Shown here piece after piece: positions 40,421 to 52,371 of a stretch of 64,000 nt of DNA. This stretch comes from Sinonovacula constricta (taxonomy: Eukaryota; Mollusca; Bivalvia; Cardiida; Solecurtidae). The position numbers and the translations under genes are program-made. Positions within the stretch are counted from its first letter, which is position 1. Each line of letters opens with the position of its first letter. The notes beneath the pieces were generated by a model. That model had not been told where the DNA came from, made no database searches, and worked only from the letters and a program-made list of their open reading frames with translations. The stretch lies in contig CM017567.1 of NCBI GenBank assembly GCA_007844125.1, positions 39,015,440 through 39,079,439 on the forward strand, in the 5' to 3' direction.

Positions 40421-40815
40421 GCACTGTGCACACACAAGCGGTTTTGTCGCCTTGTTTACCTGCTAGCGAGTCAGTATGGTTGAACGGCTACGTGTTACTG
40501 AAATGTTTAAGGCACAAACAAAAAACATACAGATGGTATTACAGCATCTTGCACTGTGCACACACAAGCGGTTATGTCGCCTTGTTTACCTGCTAGCGAG
40601 TCAGTATGGTTGAACGGCTACGTGTTACTGAAATGTTTAAGGCAAAAACAAAAAAAACATACAGATGGTATTACAGCATCTTGCACTGTGCACACACAAG
40701 CGGTTATGTCGCATTGTGTACCTGCTAGCGAGTCAGTACGGTTGAACGGCTACGTGTTACTGAAATGTTAAATTCAACAAACAAAAAACATACAGATGGT
40801 ATCAAAGCATCTTGG
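40421..40815 (+). repeat. Three-copy direct repeat, 130-132-bp period
   Basis: Copies begin gcactgtgcacacacaagcg at 40421, 40551 and 40683 and end with acatacagatggtat and agcatctt. They are nearly identical, so the array is young or homogenised. Confidence 0.95.
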
Positions 40816-41826
40816 GACATTTGTATGGCCGTTTTCCTTTCTTACAGGCGGTGCTGCTAAGAGGTTAAAATGCACTGAAACCTACTGGGGAAATTTAATA
40901 AACTAAATAAACGTTGCTAGTAAGAGCTCAGGAGTGCATTTTACAATGTTTTTGTTTGTTTGTTTCAGGGATGCATCGAGGGGGCGAGGGGGGGTGGGTA
41001 TCCCCTCCACCAACCAGTTAAAAGAGTAGAGTTTCGAAAACTCATATATGTAAGCTTAAAAAATACTAAGCTTTTAAATTTTGTCTGTTGACTGGTCGAA
41101 TTCCCTTATTGTGTATGTATGCCTAGTCTTTACTGCGATAAAGTTGAATGGATCTTGATCCATACCCTCCCAGCAAAAATTTCTGAATCGGCCCCTGGTT
41201 GAAGTTGGAGACGTTTGCAACAACTTAACATAGATTTCTGACTAAAGAAAGAAAAGGACAATAACGAATCTAAGCCCAAACATTTTATCGGCGGGCCAAG
41301 GCGGGGTAAGGGTCGGTGTGTGTGTGTGTTGGGGGGGGGGGGGGGTCTGTGAATCAAGGGGCGGGGTATGATGGGTGAGATTCAAACCAAGGACAAGTGC
41401 TTTAATGACTGATCCACTGAGTCTTGATTTATGCTTTTTATGTAATTTTACTATTAATTGCAACCGACACAATGTTTTAATTTAAATGTAAAACTTTAAC
41501 ATAACATATGTCATGATTTTTACATGCTTCTGAACTACAGTCAGGCCAAATGATTCGTCAGCATGATTGCTTTGGACTCCTGTGCAATATACTTATGATA
41601 TTGTTCTTTTCCCGATATAGTATAAAGAGATTTTTAAGAGCTGAATTTGTACTTATTTCTGACTAATATCTTAATTTGACCACAGTGACGTGATCGTATT
41701 TTAATGATACATTTATATCAGAAGTGTCCTGAAACAAATCAAACACAAATTCGCTATAACACGTTCACGTGAGTTAACAATCAGACACACCCACCCACGC
41801 ACACACACATCCATACACAATTACAC

Positions 41827-41885
41827 GCAGCACATACGCAGCACATACGCAGCACATACGCAGCACGTACGCAGCACATGCGCAG
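41827..41885. repeat. 11-bp tandem repeat (cgcagcacata)
   Basis: About five copies of cgcagcacata with few changes. Confidence 0.9.
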
Positions 41886-42046
41886 TTAACTTTAGCATTA
41901 CATGTTCCGTCAAAATCAATAAGATAATACCCAATACACAAATGACACACTATATGTAGTTTTAACTTTATTCGCAAATCACTTGATATTAATCACAATG
42001 CAATAATCGTTCCATTTTGTATAATGGCGGGAAAGTCGGAACAAAT

Positions 42047-42174
42047 CTACAGTCCTGTCGCTAGAAGCGCCCCGGAGAAGGTACACAGTCTACCCTGGGA
42101 ATCGAGTACCGCTCCGTCACTGGTTTGGATCCAAGCTTCGTTCCCTTGTCGCATGGCTAACACTGCTGTGTTTC
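42047..42174 (-). CDS. C1q-domain protein, last coding exon
   Basis: On the minus strand after acceptor tatattacag: GNTAVLAMRQGNEAWIQTSD, then GAVLDSQGRLCTFSGALL, ATGL and TAG. The NTAVL...GxxxWIQT...FSGxLL pattern is the C-terminal strand set of a C1q/TNF-like domain, common in expanded molluscan C1q gene families (secreted lectin-like immune proteins). It is 128 nt, entry phase 1. The upstream exon(s) should lie to the right; none is recognised, and the N gap and a large minisatellite lie there. Partial gene or orphan exon. Confidence 0.82.
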
Positions 42175-42205
42175 CTGTAATATATGTATAGAATAGAGTA
42201 TATTA

Positions 42206-42423
42206 AGACGTTTCTACTATCATCGTCTTACAAGATTCTATTTCGACTTAGAAGTCTCCGCCTCACTTCTACCTGTTCTACCAAAATGGCATGTAATCCG
42301 CCCCATAAAAATGTCAATCAAACTGTCAATCGTCTTGACGTGTTCAAACTTGTCGTCACAAGGGGAGGAGTCAAGCCAGAATGCATGGTTTGTTGCACAT
42401 GCGCAGTTAAAAATAAAATCAAT
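42206..42423 (+). mobile_element. MITE-like repeat, copy 1 (cut by scaffold gap)
   Basis: Highly similar, in inverted orientation, to 56975-57187. Shared blocks include atggcatgtaatccgcccca, gacgtgttcaaacttgtcg and aggggaggagtcaagccaga. It begins with TAAGACGTTTC...CGTCTTA and runs into the N tract. Confidence 0.85.
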
Positions 42424-42523
42424 NNNNNNNNNNNNNNNNNNNNNNNNNNNNNNNNNNNNNNNNNNNNNNNNNNNNNNNNNNNNNNNNNNNNNNNNNNNNN
42501 NNNNNNNNNNNNNNNNNNNNNNN
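42424..42523. other. Scaffold gap (100 N)
   Basis: Exactly 100 N, a placeholder of unknown true length. It lies between the C1q exon and the minisatellite, next to repeats. Confidence 0.99.
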
Positions 42524-42829
42524 TTGGCATTTAAACCATATTGCCCTTCCATTTAACAACAGACTTGGTTTTTTTTTCTTTCCAGAAAATATAAATCGTA
42601 ACGTATAATTGGTAGAGTAATTTGTTGAGCAAATGGAATTGTCGACATTAGTGATCGTTAAAAATATCAACTCTTATCTGCCAAATATCAATTACCGGAA
42701 ACCTTGAAAGCTAAACAGACACAAATGAATGAAATCGCTTAACAAAATACATTTAGAAACAAAATGTATTTGCAGTGAGGCTATAAAATAACATTTCTAA
42801 CCTTGAAGTTCTTAGCTTGAGGTAAATTA

Positions 42830-45800
42830 TTGTCACCAGGGGACACTAGTTAAAGTTATACCATGAATAGGAAGGTTTCTCACAAGAAGGTTACTGTCAC
42901 CACGGATCAATAGTTCAAGTAATGTCTTTCACAAGAAGGTTAATGTAACAAAAGGTGAAAAGTTCGAGTGATACCTTTCACAAGAATGTTAATTTCACCA
43001 GGGATCAATAGTTCAAGTAATGTCTTTCACAAGAAGGTTACTGTCACCACGGATCAATAGTTCTAGTAATGTCTTTCACAAGAAGGTTACTGTCACCACG
43101 GATCAATAGTTCTAGTAATGTCTTTCACAAGAATGTTACTGTCACCAGGGGTCAATAGTTCAAGTAATGTCTTTCACTAGAAGGTTACTGTCACTACGGA
43201 TCAATAGTTCTAGTAATGTCTTTCACAAGAAGGTTACTGTCACCACGGATCAATAGTTCTAGTAATGTCTTTCACAAGAAGGTTACTGTCACCACGGATC
43301 AATGGTTCAAGTAATGTCTTTCACAAGAAGGTTATTGTCACCAAGGGTCAATAGTTCAAGTAATGACTTTCACAAGAAGGTTATTGTTACCAAGGGTCAA
43401 TAGTTCAAGTAATGTCTTTCACAAGAAGGTAACTGTCACCACGGATCAATAGTTCTAGTAATGTCTTTCACAAGAAGGTAACTGTCACCACGGATCAATA
43501 GTTCAAGTAATGTGTTTCACAAGAAGGTTACTGTCACCAGGGATCAATAGTTCAAGTAATGTCTTTCACAAGAAGGTAACTGTCACCACGGATCAATAGA
43601 TCTAGTAATGTCTTTCACAAGAAGGTAACTGTCACCACGGATCAATAGTTCTAGTAATGTCTTTCACAAGAAGGTGAATGTCACCAGGGATCAATAGTTT
43701 AAGTAATGTCTTTCACAAGAAGGTAACTGTCACCACGGATCAATAGTTCTAGTAATGTCTTTCACAAGAAGGTAACTGTCACCACGGATCAATAGTTCTA
43801 GTAATGTCTTTCACAAGAAGGTGAATGTCACCAGGGGTCAATAGTTCAAGTAATGTCTTTCACAAGAAGGTTACTGTCACCAGGGATCAATAGTTCAAGT
43901 AATGTCTTTCACAAGAAGGTGAATGTTACCAGGGATCAATAGTTCAAGTAATGTCTTTCACAAGAAGGTGAATGTCACCAGGGATCAATAGTACAAGTAA
44001 TGTCTTTCACAAGAAGGTTACTGTCACCAGGGATCAATAGTTTAAGTAATGTCTTTCACAAGAAGGTTACTGTCACCAGGGATCAATAGTTCAAGTAATG
44101 TCTTTCACAAGAAGGTTAATGTCACCAGGGATCAATAGTTCAAGTAATGTGTTTCACAAGAAGGTTACTGTCACCACGGATCAAAAGTTCTAGTAATGTC
44201 TTTCACAAGAAGGTAAATGTCACCAGGGGTCAATAGTTCAAGTAATGTCTTTCACAAGAAGGTAACTGTCACCACGGATCAATAGTTCTAGTAATGTCTT
44301 TCACAAGAAGGTTACTGTCACCAGGGATCAATAGTTCAAGTAATGTCTTTCACAAGAAGGTTACTGTCACCAGGGATCAATAGTTCAAGTAATGTCTTTC
44401 ACAAGAAGGTTACTGTCACCAGGGATCAATAGTTCAAGTAATGTCTTTCACAAGAAGGTAAATGTCATCAGGGGTCAATAGTTCAAGTAATGTCTTTCAC
44501 AAGAAGGTAAATGTCACCAGGGATCAATAGTTCAAGTAATGTGTTTCACAAGAAGGTTACTGTCACCAGGGATCAATAGTTCAAGTAATGTCTTTCACAA
44601 GAAGGTTACTGTCATCAGGGGTCAATAGTTCAAGTAATGTCTTTCACTAGAAGGTTAATGTCATCAGGGGTCAATAGTTCAAGTAATGTCTTTCACAAGA
44701 AGGTTACTGTCACCAGGGATCAATAGTTCTAGTAATGTCTTTCACAAGAAGGTTACTGTCACCAGGGGTCAATAGTTCTAGTAATGTCTTTCACAAGAAG
44801 GTTACTGTCACCACGGATCAATAGTTCAAGTAATGTCTTTCACAAGAAGGTTACTGTCACCAGAGATCAATAGTTCAAGTAATGTCTTTCACAAGAAGGT
44901 TACTGTCACCAGGGGTCAATAGTTCAAGTAATGTCTTTCACAAGAAGGTTACTGTCACCAGGGGTCAATAGTTCAAGTAATGTCTTTCACAAGAAGGTTA
45001 CTGTCACCAGGGGTCAATAGTTCAAGTAATGTCTTTCACAAGAAGGTTACTGTCACCAGGGATCAATAGTTCAAGTAATGTCTTTCACAAGAAGGTTACT
45101 GTCACCAGGGATCAATAGTTCTAGTAATGTCTTTCACAAGAAGGTTACTGTCACCAGGGGTCAATAGTTCTAGTAATGTCTTTCACAAGAAGGTTACTGT
45201 CACCACGGATCAATAGTTCTAGTAATGTCTTTCACAAGAAGGTTACTGTCACCACGGATCAATAGTTCTAGTAATGTCTTTCACAAGAAGGTTAATGTCA
45301 CCAGGGGTCAATAGTTCTAGTAATGTCTTTCACAAGAAGGTTACTGTCACCACGGATCAATAGTTCTAGTAATGTCTTTCACAAGAAGGTTAATGTCACC
45401 AGGGGTCAATAGTTCTAGTAATGTCTTTCACAAGAAGGTTACTGTCACCACGGATCAATAGTTCTAGTAATGTCTTTCACAAGAAGGTTAATGTCACCAC
45501 GGGTCAATAGTTCAAGTAATGTCTCTCACAAGAAGGTGAATGTCACCAGGGGTCAATAGTTCAAGTAATGTCTTTCACAAGAAGGTGAATGTCACCACGG
45601 ATCAATAGTTCAAGTAATGTCTTTCACAAGAAGGTTACTGTCACCACGGATCAATAGTTCTAGTAATGTCTTTCACTAGAAGGTTAATGTCACCATGGGT
45701 CAATAGTTCAAGTAATGTCTTTCACAAGAAGGTTAATGTCACCAGGGGTCAATAGTTCAAGTAATGTCTTTCACAAGAAGGTTATTGTCACTACGGGTCA

Positions 45801-48800
45801 ATAGTTCTAGTAATGTCTTTCACAAGAAGGTTACTGTCACCACGGATCAATAGTTCAAGTAATGTGTTTCACAAGAAGGTTACTGTCACCACGGATCAAT
45901 AGTTCAAGTAATGTCTTTCACAAGAATGTTAATTTCACCAGGGATCAATAGTTCTAGTAATGTCTTTCACAAGAAGGTTACTGTCACCAGGGATCAATAG
46001 ATCTAGTAATGTCTTTCACAAGAAGGTTAATGTCACCAGGGGTCAATAGTTCAAGTAATGTCTTTCACAAGAAGGTTAATGTCACCAGGGGTCAATAGTT
46101 CAAGTAATGTCTTTCACAAGAAGGTTAATGTCACCACGGATCAATAGTTCAAGTAATGTCTTTCACAAGAAGGTTACGGTCACCAAGGATCAATAGTTCT
46201 AGTAATGTCTTTCACAAGAAGGTTAATGTCACCAGGGGTCAATAGTTCAAGTAATGTCTTTCACAAGAAGGTTAATGTCACCAAGGATCAATAGTTCAAG
46301 TAATGTCTTTCACAAGAAGGTTAATGTCACCAGGGGTCAATAGTTCAAGTAATGTCTTTCACAAGAAGGTTAATGTCACCACGGATCAATAGTTCAAGTA
46401 ATGTCTTTCACAAGAAGGTTACTGTCACCAAGGATCAATAGTTCTAGTAATGTCTTTCACAAGAAGGTTACTGTCACCACGGATCAATAGTTCTAGTAAT
46501 GTCTTTCACAAGAAGGTTACTGTCACCACGGATCAATAGTTCTATTAATGTCTTTCGAAAGAAGGTAACTGTCACCACGGATCAATAGTTCAAGTAATGT
46601 CTTTCACAAGAAGGTTACTGTTACCATGGATCAATAGTTCTAGTAATGTCTTTCACAAGAAGGTTACTGTCACCACGGATCAATAGTTCTAGTAATGTCT
46701 TTCGAAAGAAGGTTGCTGTCACCACGGATCAATAGTTCAAGTAATGTCTTTCACAAGAAGGTTACTGTCACCATGGATCAATAGTTCTAGTAATGTCTTT
46801 CACAAGAAGGTTACTGTCACCACGGATCAATAGTTCTAGTAATGTCTTTCGAAAGAAGGTTACTGTCACCAGGGATCAATAGTTCTAGTAATGTCTTTCG
46901 AAAGAAGGTTGCTGTCACCACGGATCAATAGTTCAAGTAATGTCTTTCACAAGAAGGTTAATGTCATCACGGATCAATAGTTCAAGTAATGTCTTTCACA
47001 AGAAGGTTAATGTCACCAGGGATCAATAGTTCTAGTAATGTCTTTCACAAGAAGGTTACTGTCACCACGGATGAATAGTTCTAGTAATGTCTTTCGAAAG
47101 AAGGTTGCTGTCACCACGGATCAATAGTTCAAGTAATGTCTTTCACAAGAAGGTTAATTTCACCAGGGATCAATAGTTCTAGTAATGTCTTTCACAAGAA
47201 GGTTACTGTCACCAGGGATCAATAGATCTAGTAATGTCTTTCACAAGAAGGTTAATGTCACCAGGGGTCAATAGTTCAAGTAATGTCTTTCACAAGAAGG
47301 TTAATGTCACCAGGGGTCAATAGTTCAAGTAATGTCTTTCACAAGAAGGTTAATGTCACCACGGATCAATAGTTCAAGTAATGTCTTTCACAAGAAGGTT
47401 ACGGTCACCAAGGATCAATAGTTCTAGTAATGTCTTTCACAAGAAGGTTAATGTCACCAGGGGTCAATAGTTCAAGTAATGTCTTTCACAAGAAGGTTAA
47501 TGTCACCAAGGATCAATAGTTCAAGTAATGTCTTTCACAAGAAGGCTAATGTCACCAGGGGTCAATAGTTCAAGTAATGTCTTTCACAAGAAGGTTAATG
47601 TCACCACGGATCAATAGTTCAAGTAATGTCTTTCACAAGAAGGTTACTGTCACCAAGGATCAATAGTTCTAGTAATGTCTTTCACAAGAAGGTTACTGTC
47701 ACCACGGATCAATAGTTCTAGTAATGTCTTTCACAAGAAGGTTACTGTCACCACGGATCAATAGTTCTAGTAATGTCTTTCGAAAGAAGGTAACTGTCAC
47801 CACGGATCAATAGTTCAAGTAATGTCTTTCACAAGAAGGTTACTGTTACCATGGATCAATAGTTCTAGTAATGTCTTTCACAAGAAGGTTACTGTCACCA
47901 CGGATCAATAGTTCTAGTAATGTCTTTCGAAAGAAGGTTGCTGTCACCACGGATCAATAGTTCAAGTAATGTCTTTCACAAGAAGGTTACTGTCACCATG
48001 GATCAATAGTTCTAGTAATGTCTTTCACAAGAAGGTTACTGTCACCACGGATCAATAGTTCTAGTAATGTCTTTCGAAAGAAGGTTACTGTCACCAGGGA
48101 TCAATAGTTCTAGTAATGTCTTTCACAAGAAGGTAAATGTCACCAGGGATCAATAGTTCAAGTAATGTGTTTCACAAGAAGGTTACTGTCACCAGGGATC
48201 AATAGTTCAAGTAATGTCTTTCACAAGAAGGTTACTGTCATCAGGGGTCAATAGTTCAAGTAATGTCTTTCACTAGAAGGTTAATGTCATCAGGGGTCAA
48301 TAGTTCAAGTAATGTCTTTCACAAGAAGGTTACTGTCACCAGGGATCAATAGTTCTAGTAATGTCTTTCACAAGAAGGTTACTGTCACCAGGGGTCAATA
48401 GTTCTAGTAATGTCTTTCACAAGAAGGTTACTGTCACCACGGATCAATAGTTCAAGTAATGTCTTTCACAAGAAGGTTACTGTCACCATGGATCAATAGT
48501 TCTAGTAATGTCTTTCGAAAGAAGGTTGCTGTCACCACGGATCAATAGTTCAAGTAATGTCTTTCACAAGAAGGTTAATGTCATCACGGATCAATAGTTC
48601 TAGTAATGTCTTTCACAAGAAGGTTACTGTCACCAGGGGTCAATAGTTCTAGTAATGTCTTTCACAAGAAGGTTACTGTCACCAGGGGTCAATAGTTCAA
48701 GTAATGTCTTTCACAAGAAGGTTAATGTCATCAAGGGTCAATAGTTCAAGTAATGTCTTTCACAAGAAGGTTACTGTCACCAAGGATCAATAGTTCTAGT

Positions 48801-50722
48801 AATGTCTTTCACAAGAAGGTTACTGTCACCACGGATCAATAGTTCTAGTAATGTCTTTCACAAGAAGGTTACTGTCACCACGGATCAATAGTTCTAGTAA
48901 TGTCTTTCGAAAGAAGGTAACTGTCACCACGGATCAATAGTTCAAGTAATGTCTTTCACAAGAAGGTTACTGTCACCATGGATCAATAGTTCTAGTAATG
49001 TCTTTCACAAGAAGGTTACTGTCACCACGGATCAATAGTTCTAGTAATGTCTTTCGAAAGAAGGTTGCTGTCACCACGGATCAATAGTTCAAGTAATGTC
49101 TTTCACAAGAAGGTTACTGTCACCATGGATCAATAGTTCTAGTAATGTCTTTCACAAGAAGGTTACTGTCACCACGGATCAATAGTTCTAGTAATGTCTT
49201 TCGAAAGAAGGTTACTGTCACCAGGGATCAATAGTTCTAGTAATGTCTTTCGAAAGAAGGTTGCTGTCACCACGGATCAATAGTTCAAGTAATGTCTTTC
49301 ACAAGAAGGTTAATGTCATCACGGATCAATAGTTCAAGTAATGTCTTTCACAACAAGGTTAATGTCACCAGGGATCAATAGTTCTAGTAATGTCTTTCAC
49401 AAGAAGGTTACTGTCACCACGGATCAATAGTTCTAGTAATGTCTTTCGAAAGAAGGTTGCTGTCACCACGGATCAATAGTTCAAGTAATGTCTTTCACAA
49501 GAAGGTTAATGTCACCAGGGATCAATAGTTCTAGTAATGTCTTTCACAAGAAGGTTACTGTCACCACGGATCAATAGTTCAAGTAATGTCTTTCACAAGA
49601 AGGTTACTGTCACCATGGATCAATAGTTCTAGTAATGTCTTTCGAAAGAAGGTTGCTGTCACCACGGATCAATAGTTCAAGTAATGTCTTTCACAAGAAG
49701 GTTAATGTCATTACGGATCAATAGTTCTAGTAATGTCTTTCACAAGAAGGTTACTGTCACCAGGGGTCAATAGTTCTAGTAATGTCTTTCACAAGAAGGT
49801 TACTGTCACCAGGGGTCAATAGTTCAAGTAATGTCTTTCACAAGAAGGTTAATGTCATCAAGGGTCAATAGTTCAAGTAATGTCTTTCACAAGAAGGTTA
49901 ATGTCATCAGGGGTCAATAGTTCAAGTAGTGTCTTTCACAAGAAGGTTAATGTCATCAGGGGTCAATAGTTCAAGTAATGTCTTTCACAAGAATGTTAAT
50001 TTCACCATGGGTCAATAGCTCAAGTAATGTCTTTCACAAGAAGGTTAATGTCACCACGGATCAATAGTTCTAGTAATGTCTTTCACAAGAAGGTTACTGT
50101 CACCATGGATCAATAGCTCAAGTAATGTCTTTCACAAGAAGGTTACTGTCACCACGGATCAATAGTTCTAGTAATGTCTTTCACAAGAAGGTTACTGTCA
50201 CCACGGATCAATAGTTCAAGTAATGTCTTCCACAAGAAGGTTAATGTCACCAGGGATCAATAGTTCAAGTAATGTCTTTCACAAGAAGGTTAATGTCATC
50301 AGGGATCAATAGTTCAAGTAATGTCTTCCACAAGATGGTTAATGTCTCCAGGGATCAATAGTTCAAGTAATGTCTTTCACAAGAAGGTTAATGTCATCAG
50401 GGGTCAATAGTTCTAGTAATGTCTTTCACAAGAAGGTTACTGTCACCACGGATCAATAGTTCTAGTAATGTCTTTCACAAGAAGGTAACTGTCATCAGGG
50501 GTCAATAGTTCTAGTAATGTCTTTCACAAGAAGGTTAATGTCACCACGGATCAATAGTTCTAGTAATGTCTTTCACATGAAGGTTACTGTCACCACGGAT
50601 CAATAGTTCTAGTAATGTCTTTCACAAGAAGGTTACTGTCACCACGGATCAATAGTTCTAGTAATGTCTTTCACAAGAAGGTTAATGTCACCATGTGTCA
50701 ATAGTTCAAGTAATGTCTTTAT
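42830..50722 (+). repeat. Large 49-bp minisatellite, about 160 copies
   Basis: The unit contains agtaatgtctttcacaagaa, then ggtta(c/a)tgtcacca, then (c/g)gg(a/g)tcaatagttc. The period is exactly 49 through nearly all of the array; the first three or four units are diverged. Variants (aagt/tagt, cacaag/cgaaag, ccacgg/ccaggg/ccatgg, ttac/taac/ttaa/tgaa) form a pattern. It is AT-moderate with stops in every frame, so non-coding. Long-range copies are offset by 1225 bp (25 units), 1127 bp (23 units) and 3626 bp (74 units). Confidence 0.98.
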
Positions 50723-51600
50723 TATTTATTTGCAAATAATTAGTTTTTGTTTCACTGTCTGGCATTTTCTTGACGTAACACATTTTCCCTTACCGCTTGG
50801 CTGAAGTAGATTCCTGGGACCAGTTTAGATACACACTTTCCAATTTACTAATTTGATGAATGCTGGAACATATTGAGAATATTTTCTTCCATTTTTAGCC
50901 TGATTCTCACACCAGGTGTCGTTTCTAATTTTTTTCATTTTAACTCAGAAATATATTTTACATTTAATAAATTCTCTATGGTCGAAGCAGATTTATAAGG
51001 TTAAAGGATGTAATGAATTGGACTTAAGAGATAGTCTTATGGTTTAGAAAATTTTCACAACTTCAAGAAATTTTATTGTCAGTGAGATAAGAAAACTAAC
51101 AAACGCAACTATGGTTCTTAATGGATGCGATCCGAGAACTCCTATATTCAGCACAGTAAACTATCGTTTAACATATCTTTTAATGAACAATGATTCACTG
51201 ATACCTATTTACTGTTGCAAATATTTATCCATTAGCAGACATTTTAAGTAAAAAAGTACAGACGATATTTTTTCCGGAAGTTCCACAAGGTCAGACCACA
51301 TTAAATTAGTTTGTTCTTTTTTCTGCAGTCAGTACAAAAAGTTCACATTCATATTACACCATGGCCCATGGATAATTATAACTATAATCATATGTGGCTT
51401 TGACAAGCAATAGATTTTCTATCAACTCCCAGAATATTTCTGAGCGTAGAGAATTTTTATACACTAGTTTACAACAAAAACCGTATTATTTGCAAGGCGC
51501 ATCTGCAATATTGCAATAGAATATGCATTTCTCGGAGAAAAACAACTGGATCGTTCCATTCTTTAGCCATCGTCGGCAACCACAGTATTTTCTTCCGTTA
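50723..51600. other. Gene-free stretch after the minisatellite
   Basis: AT-rich unique-looking DNA; I see no exon, RNA gene or repeat boundary in it. Confidence 0.45.
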
Positions 51601-51607
51601 CACTCCA

Positions 51608-51944
51608 TACATACCGTGGGAAATTTGACAAGCAAAATCTCGTTTTCATGAATATGCATGAGGCAGGGGAGACCAATCTTCTTCCAATGAAATCGCATGT
51701 TACAATAAAATACTCTTCAATCTCAATGACGTCATACTGGGATTTTCTTACTAAAAATAGAAACTAACGCACATGTTTACTCATGGAGGTCGCCATTTTG
51801 AACGGTAAACCGAACCTTAGTCATAAAACGTAATTTCATTGGCTAGTTGTCCGTGGTGGTTTCCTTATGGCACCAATGAAACTGCCTCATTAATTATTCA
51901 TGACTACGAGATTTTCTTAGCCAATTGTCCCACGGTACATAACG
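51608..51944. mobile_element. Fold-back element with imperfect 56-bp terminal inverted repeats
   Basis: The left arm 51608-51664 (tacataccgtgggaaattt, aaaatctcgttttcatgaat, gcatgaggca) matches the reverse complement of 51889-51944 (tgcctcattaattattcatg, acgagattttctt, aattgtcccacggtac). About 220 bp separate the arms, with further inner complementarity. No transposase. Type uncertain. Confidence 0.75.
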
Positions 51945-52154
51945 CAGCATGGCGGAGTAATGTAACGGGGGATAACCGACGATGATCTTTAGCACATGAG
52001 TCCAGCATTTTTGCATTATTTCTATTCTACAGTTTTGCAGATTTCTAATACGGAAATAACAAAGGTTATATTAATCTCCTTCAGAGCAGGTTTTATAGCT
52101 TCAACATTTTCAAATAACTTATGCCACTGGTTTCACTTCCTGTCTGTAGTGCCG

Positions 52155-52232
52155 CTCCCTGCCTTTTTCGACGCCGGTTTGTATGTCTGTTTCCCGGCTG
52201 GTATGTCGTTCTCTTTTCCATATAATAGGGAA
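52155..52232 (+). pseudogene. Degenerate duplicate of the GABA-B-like exon core
   Basis: tgtttcccggctggtatg at 52188-52205 is identical to 52308-52325 in the exon, at a 120-bp offset, and flanking bases are also similar. In frame it reads CLFRRRFVCLFPGWYVV, against GLYGPRIVWMFPGWYAD in the exon, then TAA. It looks like a decayed tandem copy of the exon. Confidence 0.6.
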
Positions 52233-52267
52233 ATAATTATTTTTTTGTCTCTTTTTTCCTGTTTCAG

Positions 52268-52371
52268 GCGTATAGAGTTGGTCTATATGGGCCCCGCATT
52301 GTATGGATGTTTCCCGGCTGGTATGCGGACTACTGGTGGAGAGTGGGCCTTGACAAAGTACCTTGTACACA
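52268..52371 (+). CDS. GABA-B-like receptor exon (lobe 2 start)
   Basis: Acceptor ttcctgtttcag, donor GTAAGT, 104 nt, entry phase 0, exit phase 2. It contains the IVWMFPGWYADYWW motif. Confidence 0.88.

Noticed and set aside
42830..50722. CRISPR array
   Set aside because: The 49-bp units are directly abutting without unique spacers, and the sequence is animal nuclear DNA. It is a minisatellite.
51486..51698. 70-aa minus-strand protein with several cysteines
   Set aside because: It lies over the left arm of the fold-back element and has no family resemblance.
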